From an uncultured Prevotella sp. (GTDB lineage: Bacteria; Bacteroidota; Bacteroidia; Bacteroidales; Bacteroidaceae), in the NCBI GenBank assembly GCA_900553155.1, contig USCM01000006.1, forward strand, positions 1 to 19,203: 19,203 nt of DNA, read 5' to 3'. A program made the position numbers and the translations under genes. Below are positions 7,849 to 14,660 of this stretch, piece by piece. Numbering within the stretch: the stretch's first letter is position 1; each line of letters begins with the position of its first letter. The notes below the pieces were generated by a model that worked only from the letters and a program-made list of their open reading frames with translations, searched no databases and was not told where the DNA came from.

Positions 7849-9930
7849 TTACTTTTTCTTTATTCCGTTGCGTTCCAGCAAGGCGTCGATGGTAGGCTCC
7901 TGTCCGCGGAATCGCTTGTACAGCGTCATCGGATGCTCGGTGCCGCCCTTCGAGAGGATGTTGTCGCGGAAGCTCTGCGCGGTCTTCTGGTCGAATATGC
8001 CGTTCTTCTTGAACACGCCGAAGGCATCGGCATCCAGTACCTCAGCCCACTTGTAGCTGTAGTAGCCGGCTGCATATCCACCTGCCATGATGTGCGAGAA
8101 CTGCGTTGTCATGCAGGTATTGGGCAGCTGCTTCAGTACCATAGCGTCCTGCCAAGCCTTCTTCTCAAACGCAATGATGTCGTCCTTGAACTCGTCCTTC
8201 TTGGTGTAGTATGCCATGTCGAGCAAGCCGAAGCTCACCTGGCGCAGACATCCGTATGCCGCCATAAAGTTGCGGCTGCGCACGATGCGGTCTATCAGCT
8301 CGTCGGGCATAGGCTCGCCCGTCTGATAGTGGAAGGCGAAGGTGCGTAGAAACTCCTTCTCGACGGCATAGTTCTCCATAAACTGCGACGGCAGCTCTAC
8401 GAAGTCCCACCATACGTTGGTGCCGCTGAGGCTCTCAAAGCGTGTGTTGGCAAACATGCCGTGCAGCGAATGGCCAAACTCGTGCAGGAAGGTCTCCACC
8501 TCGCCAAGTGTCAGCAGAGCAGGTTTCTCGGCTGTTGGCTTCGTCAGGTTCATCACCACACTAACGTGCGGACGCACGTTCACGCCCTTGCGGTCTATCC
8601 ACTGACCCTGAAATTCGGTCATCCATGCGCCGCCCTGCTTGCCCTTGCGTGGGTGGAAGTCGGCATAGAACACGGCAAGATAAGAGCCGTCCTTGTCGAA
8701 CACCTCGTAAGCCTTGACGTCAGGATGATACACCTGTATGTCCTTTGCCTCCTTGAACGTTATGCCGTAGAGCTTGTTTGCCAAGCCAAACACGCCGTCT
8801 ATAACCTTCGACAGCTCGAAGTAGGGGCGCAGCATCTCGGCGTCGAGGTTGAACTCGCGCATCTGCAGCTTGTGCGAGTAGAAGCCAAAGTCCCACGGCT
8901 CCAGCTCAAAGTCGTCGCCCTCCAGCTGCTTGGCCTCCTTCTCTATGGCCTTAACCTCCTCAATGGCGGTAGGCTTGTAGGCTTTGATAAGGTCGTTAAG
9001 CAGCTTGTACACATTCTGCGCGTTAGACGCCATGCGGTGTACAAGCACATAGTCGGCGTATGTGTCGTAGCCGAGAAGCTGTGCTATCTCGCGGCGCAGG
9101 TTTACAAGGCGCTTGCATATCTCAAGGTTGTTCTCCGTATTGTCGTGTGTACCCTCCGTATTGCGTGCCATATATAGCTGCTTTCTCAGCTCGCGCTGGG
9201 TAGAGTAGGTCATAAATGGCGAGTAGCTTGGATAGTCGAGTGTGAAGAGCCATCCCTCCTTGTCGGCTTCCTTGGCAGCAAGTGCGGCAGCCTCTCGTGC
9301 CGTCTCGGGCAGTCCGTCGAGCTGCGCCTCGTCGGTAATGTTCAGCGTGAAAGCCTTGTTCTCCTTCAGCAGATTCTGCGAGAACTGCAGCGAGAGCATG
9401 CTTGCCTCCTCCGTTAGCTTTCTAAGCTTCTCCTTGCCCTCCTCGTCGAGCAGCGCACCCGAGCGCACAAAGCCGTCGTAGGCATTGTCGAGCAGCATCT
9501 TCTCCTCTGGAGTCAGTTCGCGGTGATGCTCGTACACATACTTAACGCGCTCAAACAGGCGGCGGTTTAGCTTAACGTCGTTGGAGTGCTTGGTAAGTAT
9601 CGGACTCATCTTCTGCGCCAGAGCGTCAAGCTCGTCGCACGTCTCGGCACTCATCATACAGCCAAATACGGTCGACACTCTTGACAGCAAGTCGTAGTAG
9701 TTGTCGCCGTTCTCGTTGTCAACACGCACAATGGTGTTCTCGAAAGTAGGTTCCGCCGGGTCGTTTACAATTTTGTCTATCTCCTCGTCGTCGCGTCGTA
9801 TGCCTTCGAGGAACGCTTCCTCGTAGTCTTCCAGGCGTATGCGGTCGAACGGAACTGTATCGTGTGGGGTGTTGTAAGGTTCAAAAAACGGATTCTTTCT
9901 CTCCGGAGTATTTGTGTTATTCTCTAACAT
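7849..9930 (-). CDS. M3 family metallopeptidase (peptidyl-dipeptidase Dcp-like)
   Basis: The 693-residue length and sequence fit the M3 (thimet oligopeptidase/Dcp) family of zinc peptidases that degrade short peptides. The zinc motif HEFGH is at 483-487, within FLHEFGHSLHGMF, and the third ligand is E512 in DFVELPSQFMENY, the usual spacing. The start of the protein (NPFFEPYNTPHDTVPFDRI) and GRLYPRKGKQ-type loop (here FHPRKGKQGGAW near 425-436) match the Dcp branch. No signal peptide is visible, so it is probably cytoplasmic. It is the first gene of a minus-strand unit with dCMP deaminase, S41 peptidase and the folate cyclo-ligase. It has its own -7 element at 9963-9970. Whether it is a dipeptidyl carboxypeptidase or an oligopeptidase cannot be told from motifs alone. 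Confidence 0.94.
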   Translation of the reverse strand: MLENNTNTPERKNPFFEPYNTPHDTVPFDRIRLEDYEEAFLEGIRRDDEEIDKIVNDPAEPTFENTIVRVDNENGDNYYDLLSRVSTVFGCMMSAETCDELDALAQKMSPILTKHSNDVKLNRRLFERVKYVYEHHRELTPEEKMLLDNAYDGFVRSGALLDEEGKEKLRKLTEEASMLSLQFSQNLLKENKAFTLNITDEAQLDGLPETAREAAALAAKEADKEGWLFTLDYPSYSPFMTYSTQRELRKQLYMARNTEGTHDNTENNLEICKRLVNLRREIAQLLGYDTYADYVLVHRMASNAQNVYKLLNDLIKAYKPTAIEEVKAIEKEAKQLEGDDFELEPWDFGFYSHKLQMREFNLDAEMLRPYFELSKVIDGVFGLANKLYGITFKEAKDIQVYHPDVKAYEVFDKDGSYLAVFYADFHPRKGKQGGAWMTEFQGQWIDRKGVNVRPHVSVVMNLTKPTAEKPALLTLGEVETFLHEFGHSLHGMFANTRFESLSGTNVWWDFVELPSQFMENYAVEKEFLRTFAFHYQTGEPMPDELIDRIVRSRNFMAAYGCLRQVSFGLLDMAYYTKKDEFKDDIIAFEKKAWQDAMVLKQLPNTCMTTQFSHIMAGGYAAGYYSYKWAEVLDADAFGVFKKNGIFDQKTAQSFRDNILSKGGTEHPMTLYKRFRGQEPTIDALLERNGIKKK

Positions 9931-9962
9931 ACTAAATCTGAAAAAATATGATATATCACTTG

Positions 9963-9970
9963 CAAAATTA
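9963..9970 (-). promoter_or_regulatory. Candidate Bacteroidetes -7 element for the M3 peptidase unit
   Basis: The minus strand reads TAATTTTG, an exact TAnnTTTG match, 32 bp upstream of the M3 peptidase ATG. No TTTG was found at the -33 position. The rest of the 267-bp divergent gap 9931-10197 is AT-rich and otherwise holds only the plus-strand promoter listed separately. Confidence 0.5.
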
Positions 9971-10099
9971 CAGAAAAATACACAATTATGTATCTTGCGA
10001 GTTCATTTTAACTAATATTATTATCGCATGCTGATATGCAAGGCTATATTTAAGACAATAGAAGGGCATAAAAGTAATCGTTTTTTAATATCCAAAACC

Positions 10100-10130
10100 T
10101 TTGCCGTCACAATATTTATTGCTACCTTTG
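10100..10130 (+). promoter_or_regulatory. Bacteroidetes housekeeping-type promoter for the acyltransferase-sigma unit
   Basis: TTTG at 10100-10103 is followed by exactly 19 nt and TACCTTTG at 10123-10130, matching the -33 TTTG / -7 TAnnTTTG consensus of the primary Bacteroidetes sigma factor. Transcription would start around 10137, leaving an A/T-rich leader of about 60 nt before the ATG at 10198. This is the best promoter in the window. Confidence 0.8.
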
Positions 10131-10197
10131 TATATAGTAACAAATAACAGTTAAATATCGAATTATAACTAATTTTACGCTTAAAACAAAACCGTCT

Positions 10198-11277
10198 ATG
10201 AAACAGAAACGCCTTGACTCGTTAGACCTGTTGAGAGGTCTAACCATTATCCTGATGATATTGGTCAACAGCCGTGGAACACGCCAGTATGTATTGCCGC
10301 CTCTTGATCATACCGCATGGGACGGATTGTCGCTTGCCGACCTTGTGTTCCCGTGCTTCCTCTTTATGATGGGCATCACTACCTACCTCAGCACACGCAA
10401 GTTCAACTTTGCTTTCTCGCCCACATTGGGCAAGAAGATGCTGCGCCGCACGGTGCTGCTCTTTGCCTTCGGCTTGCTTGTCAACTGGGGGGCAGACCGC
10501 TTTCCGTCTCTCGACCAGCTGCGCATCATGGGCGTTTTGCAGCGTTTTGCCATCTGCTACTTGGTTGTAACAAGCTTGGCTGTCACCATATCACATCGTT
10601 TTATACCCACAATTATAGGCGTATTGCTTGTGGGGTACGCCCTCCTGTTGGGCTTGACGGGCAGCTATGTCGACAGCCCCGACAGCATAACAGCCGTTGT
10701 CGACCATGCCATCTTGGGACAGGCGCATATCCTCGGCAACTATAACACCGACCCAGAAGGCTTCCTTAGCACCATCCCCTCTATAGCCCACACCCTCCTG
10801 GGCTTCTGCGCCGGACGCATCATCCTGTCCAAGCAGGCACTTGCCGACCGCATAATGTCGCTCACGCTTATGGCGTCGCTCCTTCTATTCACGGGCTATT
10901 TGTTGCAGGATGTATGTCCGATAAACAAGCAGTTGTGGACGTCTACCTTCACACTTGTAAGTTGTGGCTATTCGTTGCTCGCCCTTGTGGTGCTTACCAT
11001 AGTGGTGGATGTGCGCCAGTGGCGCTTTCCGCGCATGCCGTTTATAGAGTTTGGTGTCAATCCGTTGGTGTGCTATTTGCTTGGCGAGGCACTTATCATC
11101 GTGTTAAAGGCCATCCACATACAGGGCCAGTCCATACGCCAGATAGGCTATGGCATGCTTGCCAACGTTGCCGGCGACAACAGTTTCAGCTCGTTCCTTT
11201 ATGCCGCAATCATAGTGTTGATGGTTTGGGTATGCGCTCGTCTGATGTACCGTCGCAACATAGTTGTCAGTTTATAA
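10198..11277 (+). CDS. HGSNAT-like transmembrane acyltransferase (heparan-alpha-glucosaminide N-acetyltransferase family)
   Basis: The 359-residue, multi-span membrane protein matches the bacterial branch of the family containing human HGSNAT, which moves acetyl from cytosolic acetyl-CoA across the lysosomal membrane onto terminal glucosamine. The opening LDSLDLLRGLTI (5-16) is the usual family start. DHTAWDGLSLADLVFPCF (37-54) lines up with the human segment around catalytic His269, giving H38 as the likely catalytic residue. GVLQRFAICYLVV (about 112-124) and FGVNPLVCYLLGEAL near the C-terminus also match conserved helices. I count about nine to ten hydrophobic segments. Unlike HGSNAT it lacks a large luminal N-terminal domain. 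The ECF sigma gene follows by 12 bp. GH89 NAGLU homologues lie nearby on the other strand, supporting a glucosamine substrate, though cell-wall or other glycans are possible. Confidence 0.88.
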   Translation: MKQKRLDSLDLLRGLTIILMILVNSRGTRQYVLPPLDHTAWDGLSLADLVFPCFLFMMGITTYLSTRKFNFAFSPTLGKKMLRRTVLLFAFGLLVNWGADRFPSLDQLRIMGVLQRFAICYLVVTSLAVTISHRFIPTIIGVLLVGYALLLGLTGSYVDSPDSITAVVDHAILGQAHILGNYNTDPEGFLSTIPSIAHTLLGFCAGRIILSKQALADRIMSLTLMASLLLFTGYLLQDVCPINKQLWTSTFTLVSCGYSLLALVVLTIVVDVRQWRFPRMPFIEFGVNPLVCYLLGEALIIVLKAIHIQGQSIRQIGYGMLANVAGDNSFSSFLYAAIIVLMVWVCARLMYRRNIVVSL

Positions 11278-11289
11278 TCTAAAAAGCTT

Positions 11290-11874
11290 ATGTCGAATGA
11301 ACATATAGATATATCAAAGATAAGGCAAGGCAACGAGTTTGCCTTCGTCCAATTCTACAGGCAGTATGCCCAGCAAGCCTATCTTATGTCGTACAAGTAT
11401 CTTGGCAACAAGGATATGGCAGAGGATGCTGTGCAGGAGCTGTTTGTCAAGCTATGGGAGCACCGTGCCGAATTGGATGAGGACGAGTCGGTAGGCGGCT
11501 TTGTCTTTACCATGCTCAAGCACTTGCTGCTTGACACCATACGGCACCGCCGCAAGGATATGTTCATTGTCGAGCATAATATGGAGGTGCTCAACCTTGT
11601 TGCGGTGGATGCTGACGTGGAGCAGAAGGAGCAAGCGGACGATATACACAACATCTTCAAGCGGGCTTTCGCCATGTTGTCGCCTAAACAGCAGCAGATT
11701 GTACGCTATAAGCTTACGGGCAAAATGTCGAATACGGACATTGCCGAGTGTATGGGCATATCGGTCAATACGGTTAAGGTGCAATACTATATAGGCTTGA
11801 AACGACTGCGTGAACAGGCTGCCGACTTGGCTTACGTTACGCTTGTTGCCACTACTACGTGGAATGTATTATAG
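11290..11874 (+). CDS. ECF-type RNA polymerase sigma factor
   Basis: The 194-residue protein has sigma region 2 (about 18-90; FVQFYRQYAQQAYLMSYKYL, then NKDMAEDAVQELFVKLWEHR with the DAVQE-type -10 helix) and region 4 (about 128-178; LSPKQQQIVRYKLTG, then SNTDIAECMGISVNTVKVQ, a helix-turn-helix). The C-terminal tail is hydrophobic, as often seen in Bacteroidetes ECF sigma factors. These proteins commonly work with a FecR-type anti-sigma and a TonB-linked receptor to switch on glycan uptake genes. No anti-sigma gene follows; the next 589 bp are non-coding. The 12-bp gap to the upstream acyltransferase suggests a common transcript from the promoter at 10100-10130. Its target genes are unknown. 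Confidence 0.93.
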   Translation: MSNEHIDISKIRQGNEFAFVQFYRQYAQQAYLMSYKYLGNKDMAEDAVQELFVKLWEHRAELDEDESVGGFVFTMLKHLLLDTIRHRRKDMFIVEHNMEVLNLVAVDADVEQKEQADDIHNIFKRAFAMLSPKQQQIVRYKLTGKMSNTDIAECMGISVNTVKVQYYIGLKRLREQAADLAYVTLVATTTWNVL

Positions 11875-11887
11875 TTGATAAAAACTT

Positions 11888-11903
11888 TTTGTTTGTATCT
11901 GCC
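11888..11903 (+). repeat. Degenerate isolated copy of the 15-mer repeat
   Basis: TTTGTTTGTATCTGCC matches the 15-mer unit TTTGCTTGTATCTCC with one substitution and one inserted G. It lies 13 bp after the sigma factor stop and about 125 bp before the main tandem array. Confidence 0.6.
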
Positions 11904-11950
11904 AATGTAGCAGTAGAGGGTGCTCGGTGCTGTAAGTGGCTGATAGATAA

Positions 11951-12013
11951 AGATATATGGGCTGATACTTTGTCTGGATAAAGGGGCAAAGTACCAGCCC
12001 ATTTTACATATCT
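11951..12013. repeat. Palindrome A (possible terminator of the sigma factor unit)
   Basis: Arms GGGCTGATACTTTG (11959-11972) and CAAAGTACCAGCCC (11987-12000) pair over 14 bp with one A-C mismatch around a 14-nt loop. Outer AGATAT (11951-11956) and ATATCT (12008-12013) extend the symmetry. On the plus strand the stem is followed by ATTTTAC, so termination of the upstream unit is plausible. The right arm shares CAAAGTACCAGCC with palindrome B. Confidence 0.7.
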
Positions 12014-12028
12014 GCCCTCTTATGCAAC

Positions 12029-12088
12029 TTTGTTTGTAGCTCCTTTGCTTGTATCTCCTTTGCTTGTATCTCCTTTGTGTGTAGTTCC
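12029..12088 (+). repeat. Tandem repeat, four copies of a 15-bp unit
   Basis: Copies are at 12029-12043, 12044-12058, 12059-12073 and 12074-12088. The two central ones are identical (TTTGCTTGTATCTCC); the outer two read TTTGTTTGTAGCTCC and TTTGTGTGTAGTTCC. The period is exact with no spacers, so this is a minisatellite-like array rather than a CRISPR. Confidence 0.92.
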
Positions 12089-12143
12089 CACAGAACTCAC
12101 ACACACAGAAGCCTACGGGCTTAAGGTTTTGGAATTCACAGAG

Positions 12144-12167
12144 CGTATAGACGCTGCGCGTCATACG
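12144..12167. other. Stem-loop with 10-bp stem and single-base bulge
   Basis: CGTAT and GACGC (12144-12148, 12150-12154) pair with GCGTC and ATACG (12158-12167) around a TGC loop, with A12149 bulged. It has no U-tract on either side. It could be part of a structured RNA or the centre of symmetry of a larger element; function unknown. Confidence 0.5.
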
Positions 12168-12206
12168 ACAGAAGGCACAGAATTGATTGCTTGTGTAGCG
12201 TCGCCA

Positions 12207-12294
12207 AAGCCTCGATAATGCCGTAACGAAGCCTTGTTAATGTTATTACGAAGGCTCGGTAATGCCGTTACAAAGCCTTGGTAATATCAGGACG
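12207..12294 (+). repeat. Tandem repeat, four copies of a 22-bp unit
   Basis: Copies are at 12207-12228, 12229-12250, 12251-12272 and 12273-12294. Each starts AAGCCT or AAGGCT, continues with a TAAT at unit position about 10-13, and most end in a GCCGTAACG- or GCCGTTAC-like segment. The third copy contains the inverted repeat GTAA-TGCCG-TTAC, so a unit can form a small hairpin. The last copy keeps only the first half and the terminal ACG. The period is exact. Confidence 0.88.
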
Positions 12295-12332
12295 CCCTAT
12301 GCGCTGCCACTTTGATTCCACCTGATGCTATT

Positions 12333-12376
12333 AAGGCTGGCACTTCAGCCGAAATAATCGGCAAAGTACCAGCCTT
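12333..12376. repeat. Palindrome B, related to palindrome A
   Basis: Arms AAGGCTGGCACTT (12333-12345) and AAGTACCAGCCTT (12364-12376) pair with one mismatch, and CCGA/TCGG (12349-12352, 12358-12361) extends the stem inside around AATAA. It shares CAAAGTACCAGCC (12362-12374) with palindrome A at 11987-11999. On the minus strand it lies downstream of the GH89 genes and could help end their transcript. Confidence 0.7.
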
Positions 12377-12390
12377 TATTTGCATTGAAA

Positions 12391-12434
12391 ACCAATGACT
12401 TACGGCATTATGAGGCGCCGTCTGCCACATTGGT
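12391..12434. terminator. Compound stem-loop downstream of the GH89 genes, candidate minus-strand terminator
   Basis: Outer arms ACCAATG (12391-12397) and CATTGGT (12428-12434) enclose inner arms ACGGC (12402-12406) and GCCGT (12417-12421). Read on the minus strand it starts 29 bp after the GH89 stop and is followed by TTTTCAAT, a weak U-tract. Its inner part (12399-12416) is an inverted copy of the 22-mer core with one base missing. Confidence 0.45.
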
Positions 12435-12463
12435 ATATGAAACAAAAAACTAATAAACCTAAT

Positions 12464-14623
12464 TTATTGATACTTCTTAATCAACATTCTGCTGAATGTA
12501 AGTATGTCATAGTCGGGAGTGCTTACAGGTGTGACGTTGCTTTCAACCCAGTTGGCCTCATACTTTGCAGCCTTCTTGTCAAACTCAGTCTGGTTGAAAT
12601 CGCGGCCTTCAGCAGCTGCAGTCATAGCCTCGTCGAAGTACATATCCCAGCGTCCGGCATAATATCCCTTGAACATTCCAGCCCATCCACGGTTGGCATA
12701 ATCGTTGAGCTTGCCTCCCCATGTAGATATAATGTTGCGGGCATTGTGTTCGTAGTAGTCGGCCTCTGCCTTATCTGAGGCATAGCTGCGTGCATCGTCA
12801 ATCCACTTGCTCAAGGTGCAACGGTCGTTGTAGGCACAGAGAGCATCGAGGTCGGCAAGCAACTGGCGCATAACCGTGGCATGCTGCTTCATCTCAGCCA
12901 TGTTGTTGGCATGGAAAGCCTTGTCGAACGACACCTTCTCCTCCATAAAGATGTTGCCAAGAGCCTGTCTGCCTATGGCTATAAGGTCGCAGATGTAGGC
13001 AGTGCGGTTGGCTGTAGGCACCTCTGTCATAAGGCGCCAGGCATCCATAAGGCGCTGTGGGTTGTAGTCTACATGGGTGTAGTGCCATCCGTCGTCGCCC
13101 ATCTTGGGGCGGTAGGTGGCAACCAAGCCGTTGGAGCCTGCAGCCTGAACCAGCACGTCGTTGTACAGCAGCTGCCATGCTTTGCGAGCCGACTCGTTGG
13201 CGTAGCCCAAGTGGCGGTCAGCCATACGGCTTATCCACTCGTTCTCCTTGATGCCCGTGTTCCATGCCTTGGCAAGTATAAACTCGTATGGCATCTGGTT
13301 GATGTCGAATCCCTCAAGAGTGCCGCCAATGCCGGTGAGGTTCTTGCCGCCGTTAGCCAAGGTGTTGTCGAGGCGGCGGGCGCTCTCTTTAAGGTTGCCC
13401 GTTAGTGTGGTATTGCCGCCAAAGTTGCCAAGATAGCACCAGATGTATGGCTGTCCGTAGAACGATTGGGTCATCTTCCATATCTCCTTGTTCTCGCAGA
13501 AGTAGTCGAGCATAACCATCTTTCCGGTCTGCACGCCGGTAAGCAGAGCCTTCACTCTCTCCGGTGTCCACTTCTTTCTGCCGTGCCAGAAGAGCCAAGC
13601 CATCTGCATCCACTCTGCCTTGGGGTCGGCAGCAGCCATTGTCTTGTATATGCCGCCAGCCACCTTGCTAAGGTATGCGGTGTCCCATGATGGAGGGTCA
13701 ACCTCGTTGAAGGGGTCGGTGCCGTAGATGTGGTCGGTGCCGTACATACGTGTCTGCTCGTCGAGGAACATACGCTGTATCTTGCCAAACAATGGGTCGG
13801 ACGGGTCGAGGAAGTGGCAGCGATATTTGTCGTCAAATCCAGCCCAGCGACCAAGGTACTTGATGTTGGCTTTGGGGTAGAGCTTCTTAAGCTGTGCGGG
13901 TACGTGTCCGGCAAAGGCAGGCAGTACAGGCTTCATATCCAGTTCGCGTTCGCGAGCCACAATCTGCTTTTGCAGCTCGGCTTGCTTGTCGAGCCATGTC
14001 ATAGGCAGCGGTCCGTTCCATCCGTCGATGTTAGCCATACGGTGCCAAGGCAGATAGGCAGGGCCTGTGAAGTAGGAGCGAATCTCGCTGTCCGACATAC
14101 CCAGCTGCTTCCACACGTTGTACCACACGGTTTCCTGTCCGGTGATGGCGAGCGGCATGTTTACACCGTTAAGTGCCATCCAGTCAATCACGCGCTCCCA
14201 TTCCTTCCAGTTGAAGAAGGGCATAGTGTAGCCGTAGGTGCAATAGTTGAGGAAGAAGCGGCGGTCGACGCGTGCCTGTACCGTAATCTTCCGTTCTACC
14301 TTGGGCAGCTGTGCTGGCATAACTACCGCGTCCTCGGCATACCACGACACTGTGGTGTGGCAGTAGTTGTTAAGATAATGGTTTAGGCCCATAGCCATAG
14401 CGTTGGCATTGTTGCCGCTCACCACAATTTTGTCGCCGTTCTGTTGCAGGCAGAATACATCCTTCTTGTTCTGCTGCTTCATCAGCTTGAACTCGAAGCT
14501 GTCGGCATGGTTGGGCATAATGCGCTTGGCCAATGCACGCACAGCGTTGAGGCTATTGTTAGCTGCAAGTGCCTGTATGGTGAAGACAAGCAAGAGCAGA
14601 AGTGTAGTTGCTATTTTTTTCAT
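12464..14623 (-). CDS. GH89 alpha-N-acetylglucosaminidase (NAGLU-like), canonical copy
   Basis: GH89 enzymes remove terminal alpha-linked N-acetylglucosamine, from heparan sulfate in human lysosomes (NAGLU) and from GlcNAc-alpha-1,4-Gal mucin caps in some bacteria. The 719-residue protein starts with a signal peptide (MKKIATTLLLLLVFTIQALA) and has an N-terminal small domain (about 22-110), the TIM-barrel core (about 120-450) and a helical C-terminal domain. Family blocks are RRFFLNYCTYGYTMPFFNW, MALNGVNMPLAITGQETVW, GPAYLPWHRMANIDGWNGP, GTDPFNEVDPP (general acid E307), QPYIWCYLGNFGGN and GTLEGFDINQM (nucleophile E437). Both catalytic glutamates align with human E316 and E446. It follows the other GH89 gene by 37 bp. 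Export to periplasm or beyond is inferred; no C-terminal sorting domain is seen. Confidence 0.95.
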   Translation of the reverse strand: MKKIATTLLLLLVFTIQALAANNSLNAVRALAKRIMPNHADSFEFKLMKQQNKKDVFCLQQNGDKIVVSGNNANAMAMGLNHYLNNYCHTTVSWYAEDAVVMPAQLPKVERKITVQARVDRRFFLNYCTYGYTMPFFNWKEWERVIDWMALNGVNMPLAITGQETVWYNVWKQLGMSDSEIRSYFTGPAYLPWHRMANIDGWNGPLPMTWLDKQAELQKQIVARERELDMKPVLPAFAGHVPAQLKKLYPKANIKYLGRWAGFDDKYRCHFLDPSDPLFGKIQRMFLDEQTRMYGTDHIYGTDPFNEVDPPSWDTAYLSKVAGGIYKTMAAADPKAEWMQMAWLFWHGRKKWTPERVKALLTGVQTGKMVMLDYFCENKEIWKMTQSFYGQPYIWCYLGNFGGNTTLTGNLKESARRLDNTLANGGKNLTGIGGTLEGFDINQMPYEFILAKAWNTGIKENEWISRMADRHLGYANESARKAWQLLYNDVLVQAAGSNGLVATYRPKMGDDGWHYTHVDYNPQRLMDAWRLMTEVPTANRTAYICDLIAIGRQALGNIFMEEKVSFDKAFHANNMAEMKQHATVMRQLLADLDALCAYNDRCTLSKWIDDARSYASDKAEADYYEHNARNIISTWGGKLNDYANRGWAGMFKGYYAGRWDMYFDEAMTAAAEGRDFNQTEFDKKAAKYEANWVESNVTPVSTPDYDILTFSRMLIKKYQ

Positions 14624-14660
14624 CTTTGTTTCTTTTTATAGTAGATAATGGTTTTGCCTG

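Larger units (their letters stand above)
11875..12463. other. Repeat-rich convergent intergenic region
   Basis: This 589-bp gap lies between the 3' ends of the sigma factor and the GH89 operon. No credible gene was found; a minus-strand open frame across it is driven by the repeats. In order it holds a degenerate 15-mer (11888-11903), palindrome A (11951-12013), four tandem 15-mers (12029-12088), a small hairpin with arms AAGCC/GGCTT (12109-12122), a 10-bp-stem hairpin (12144-12167), four tandem 22-mers (12207-12294), palindrome B (12333-12376) and a compound stem-loop at 12391-12434 that includes an inverted copy of the 22-mer core. Palindromes A and B may act as terminators for the two converging units. 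The density of structure is unusual for the window. Confidence 0.8.

Noticed and set aside
11832..12164. Minus-strand open frame of 110 codons with repeated R-Y-K-Q
   Set aside because: The peptide repeat is just the translation of the 15-bp DNA repeat, the frame overlaps the sigma factor gene end, and there is no family resemblance or promoter.
12207..12294. CRISPR array
   Set aside because: The 22-mers and the nearby 15-mers are head-to-tail without spacers and no cas gene is present.
11959..12376. Complete insertion sequence
   Set aside because: No transposase gene or remnant lies between the palindromes and no flanking direct repeat was found; kept only as a possible small non-coding element.
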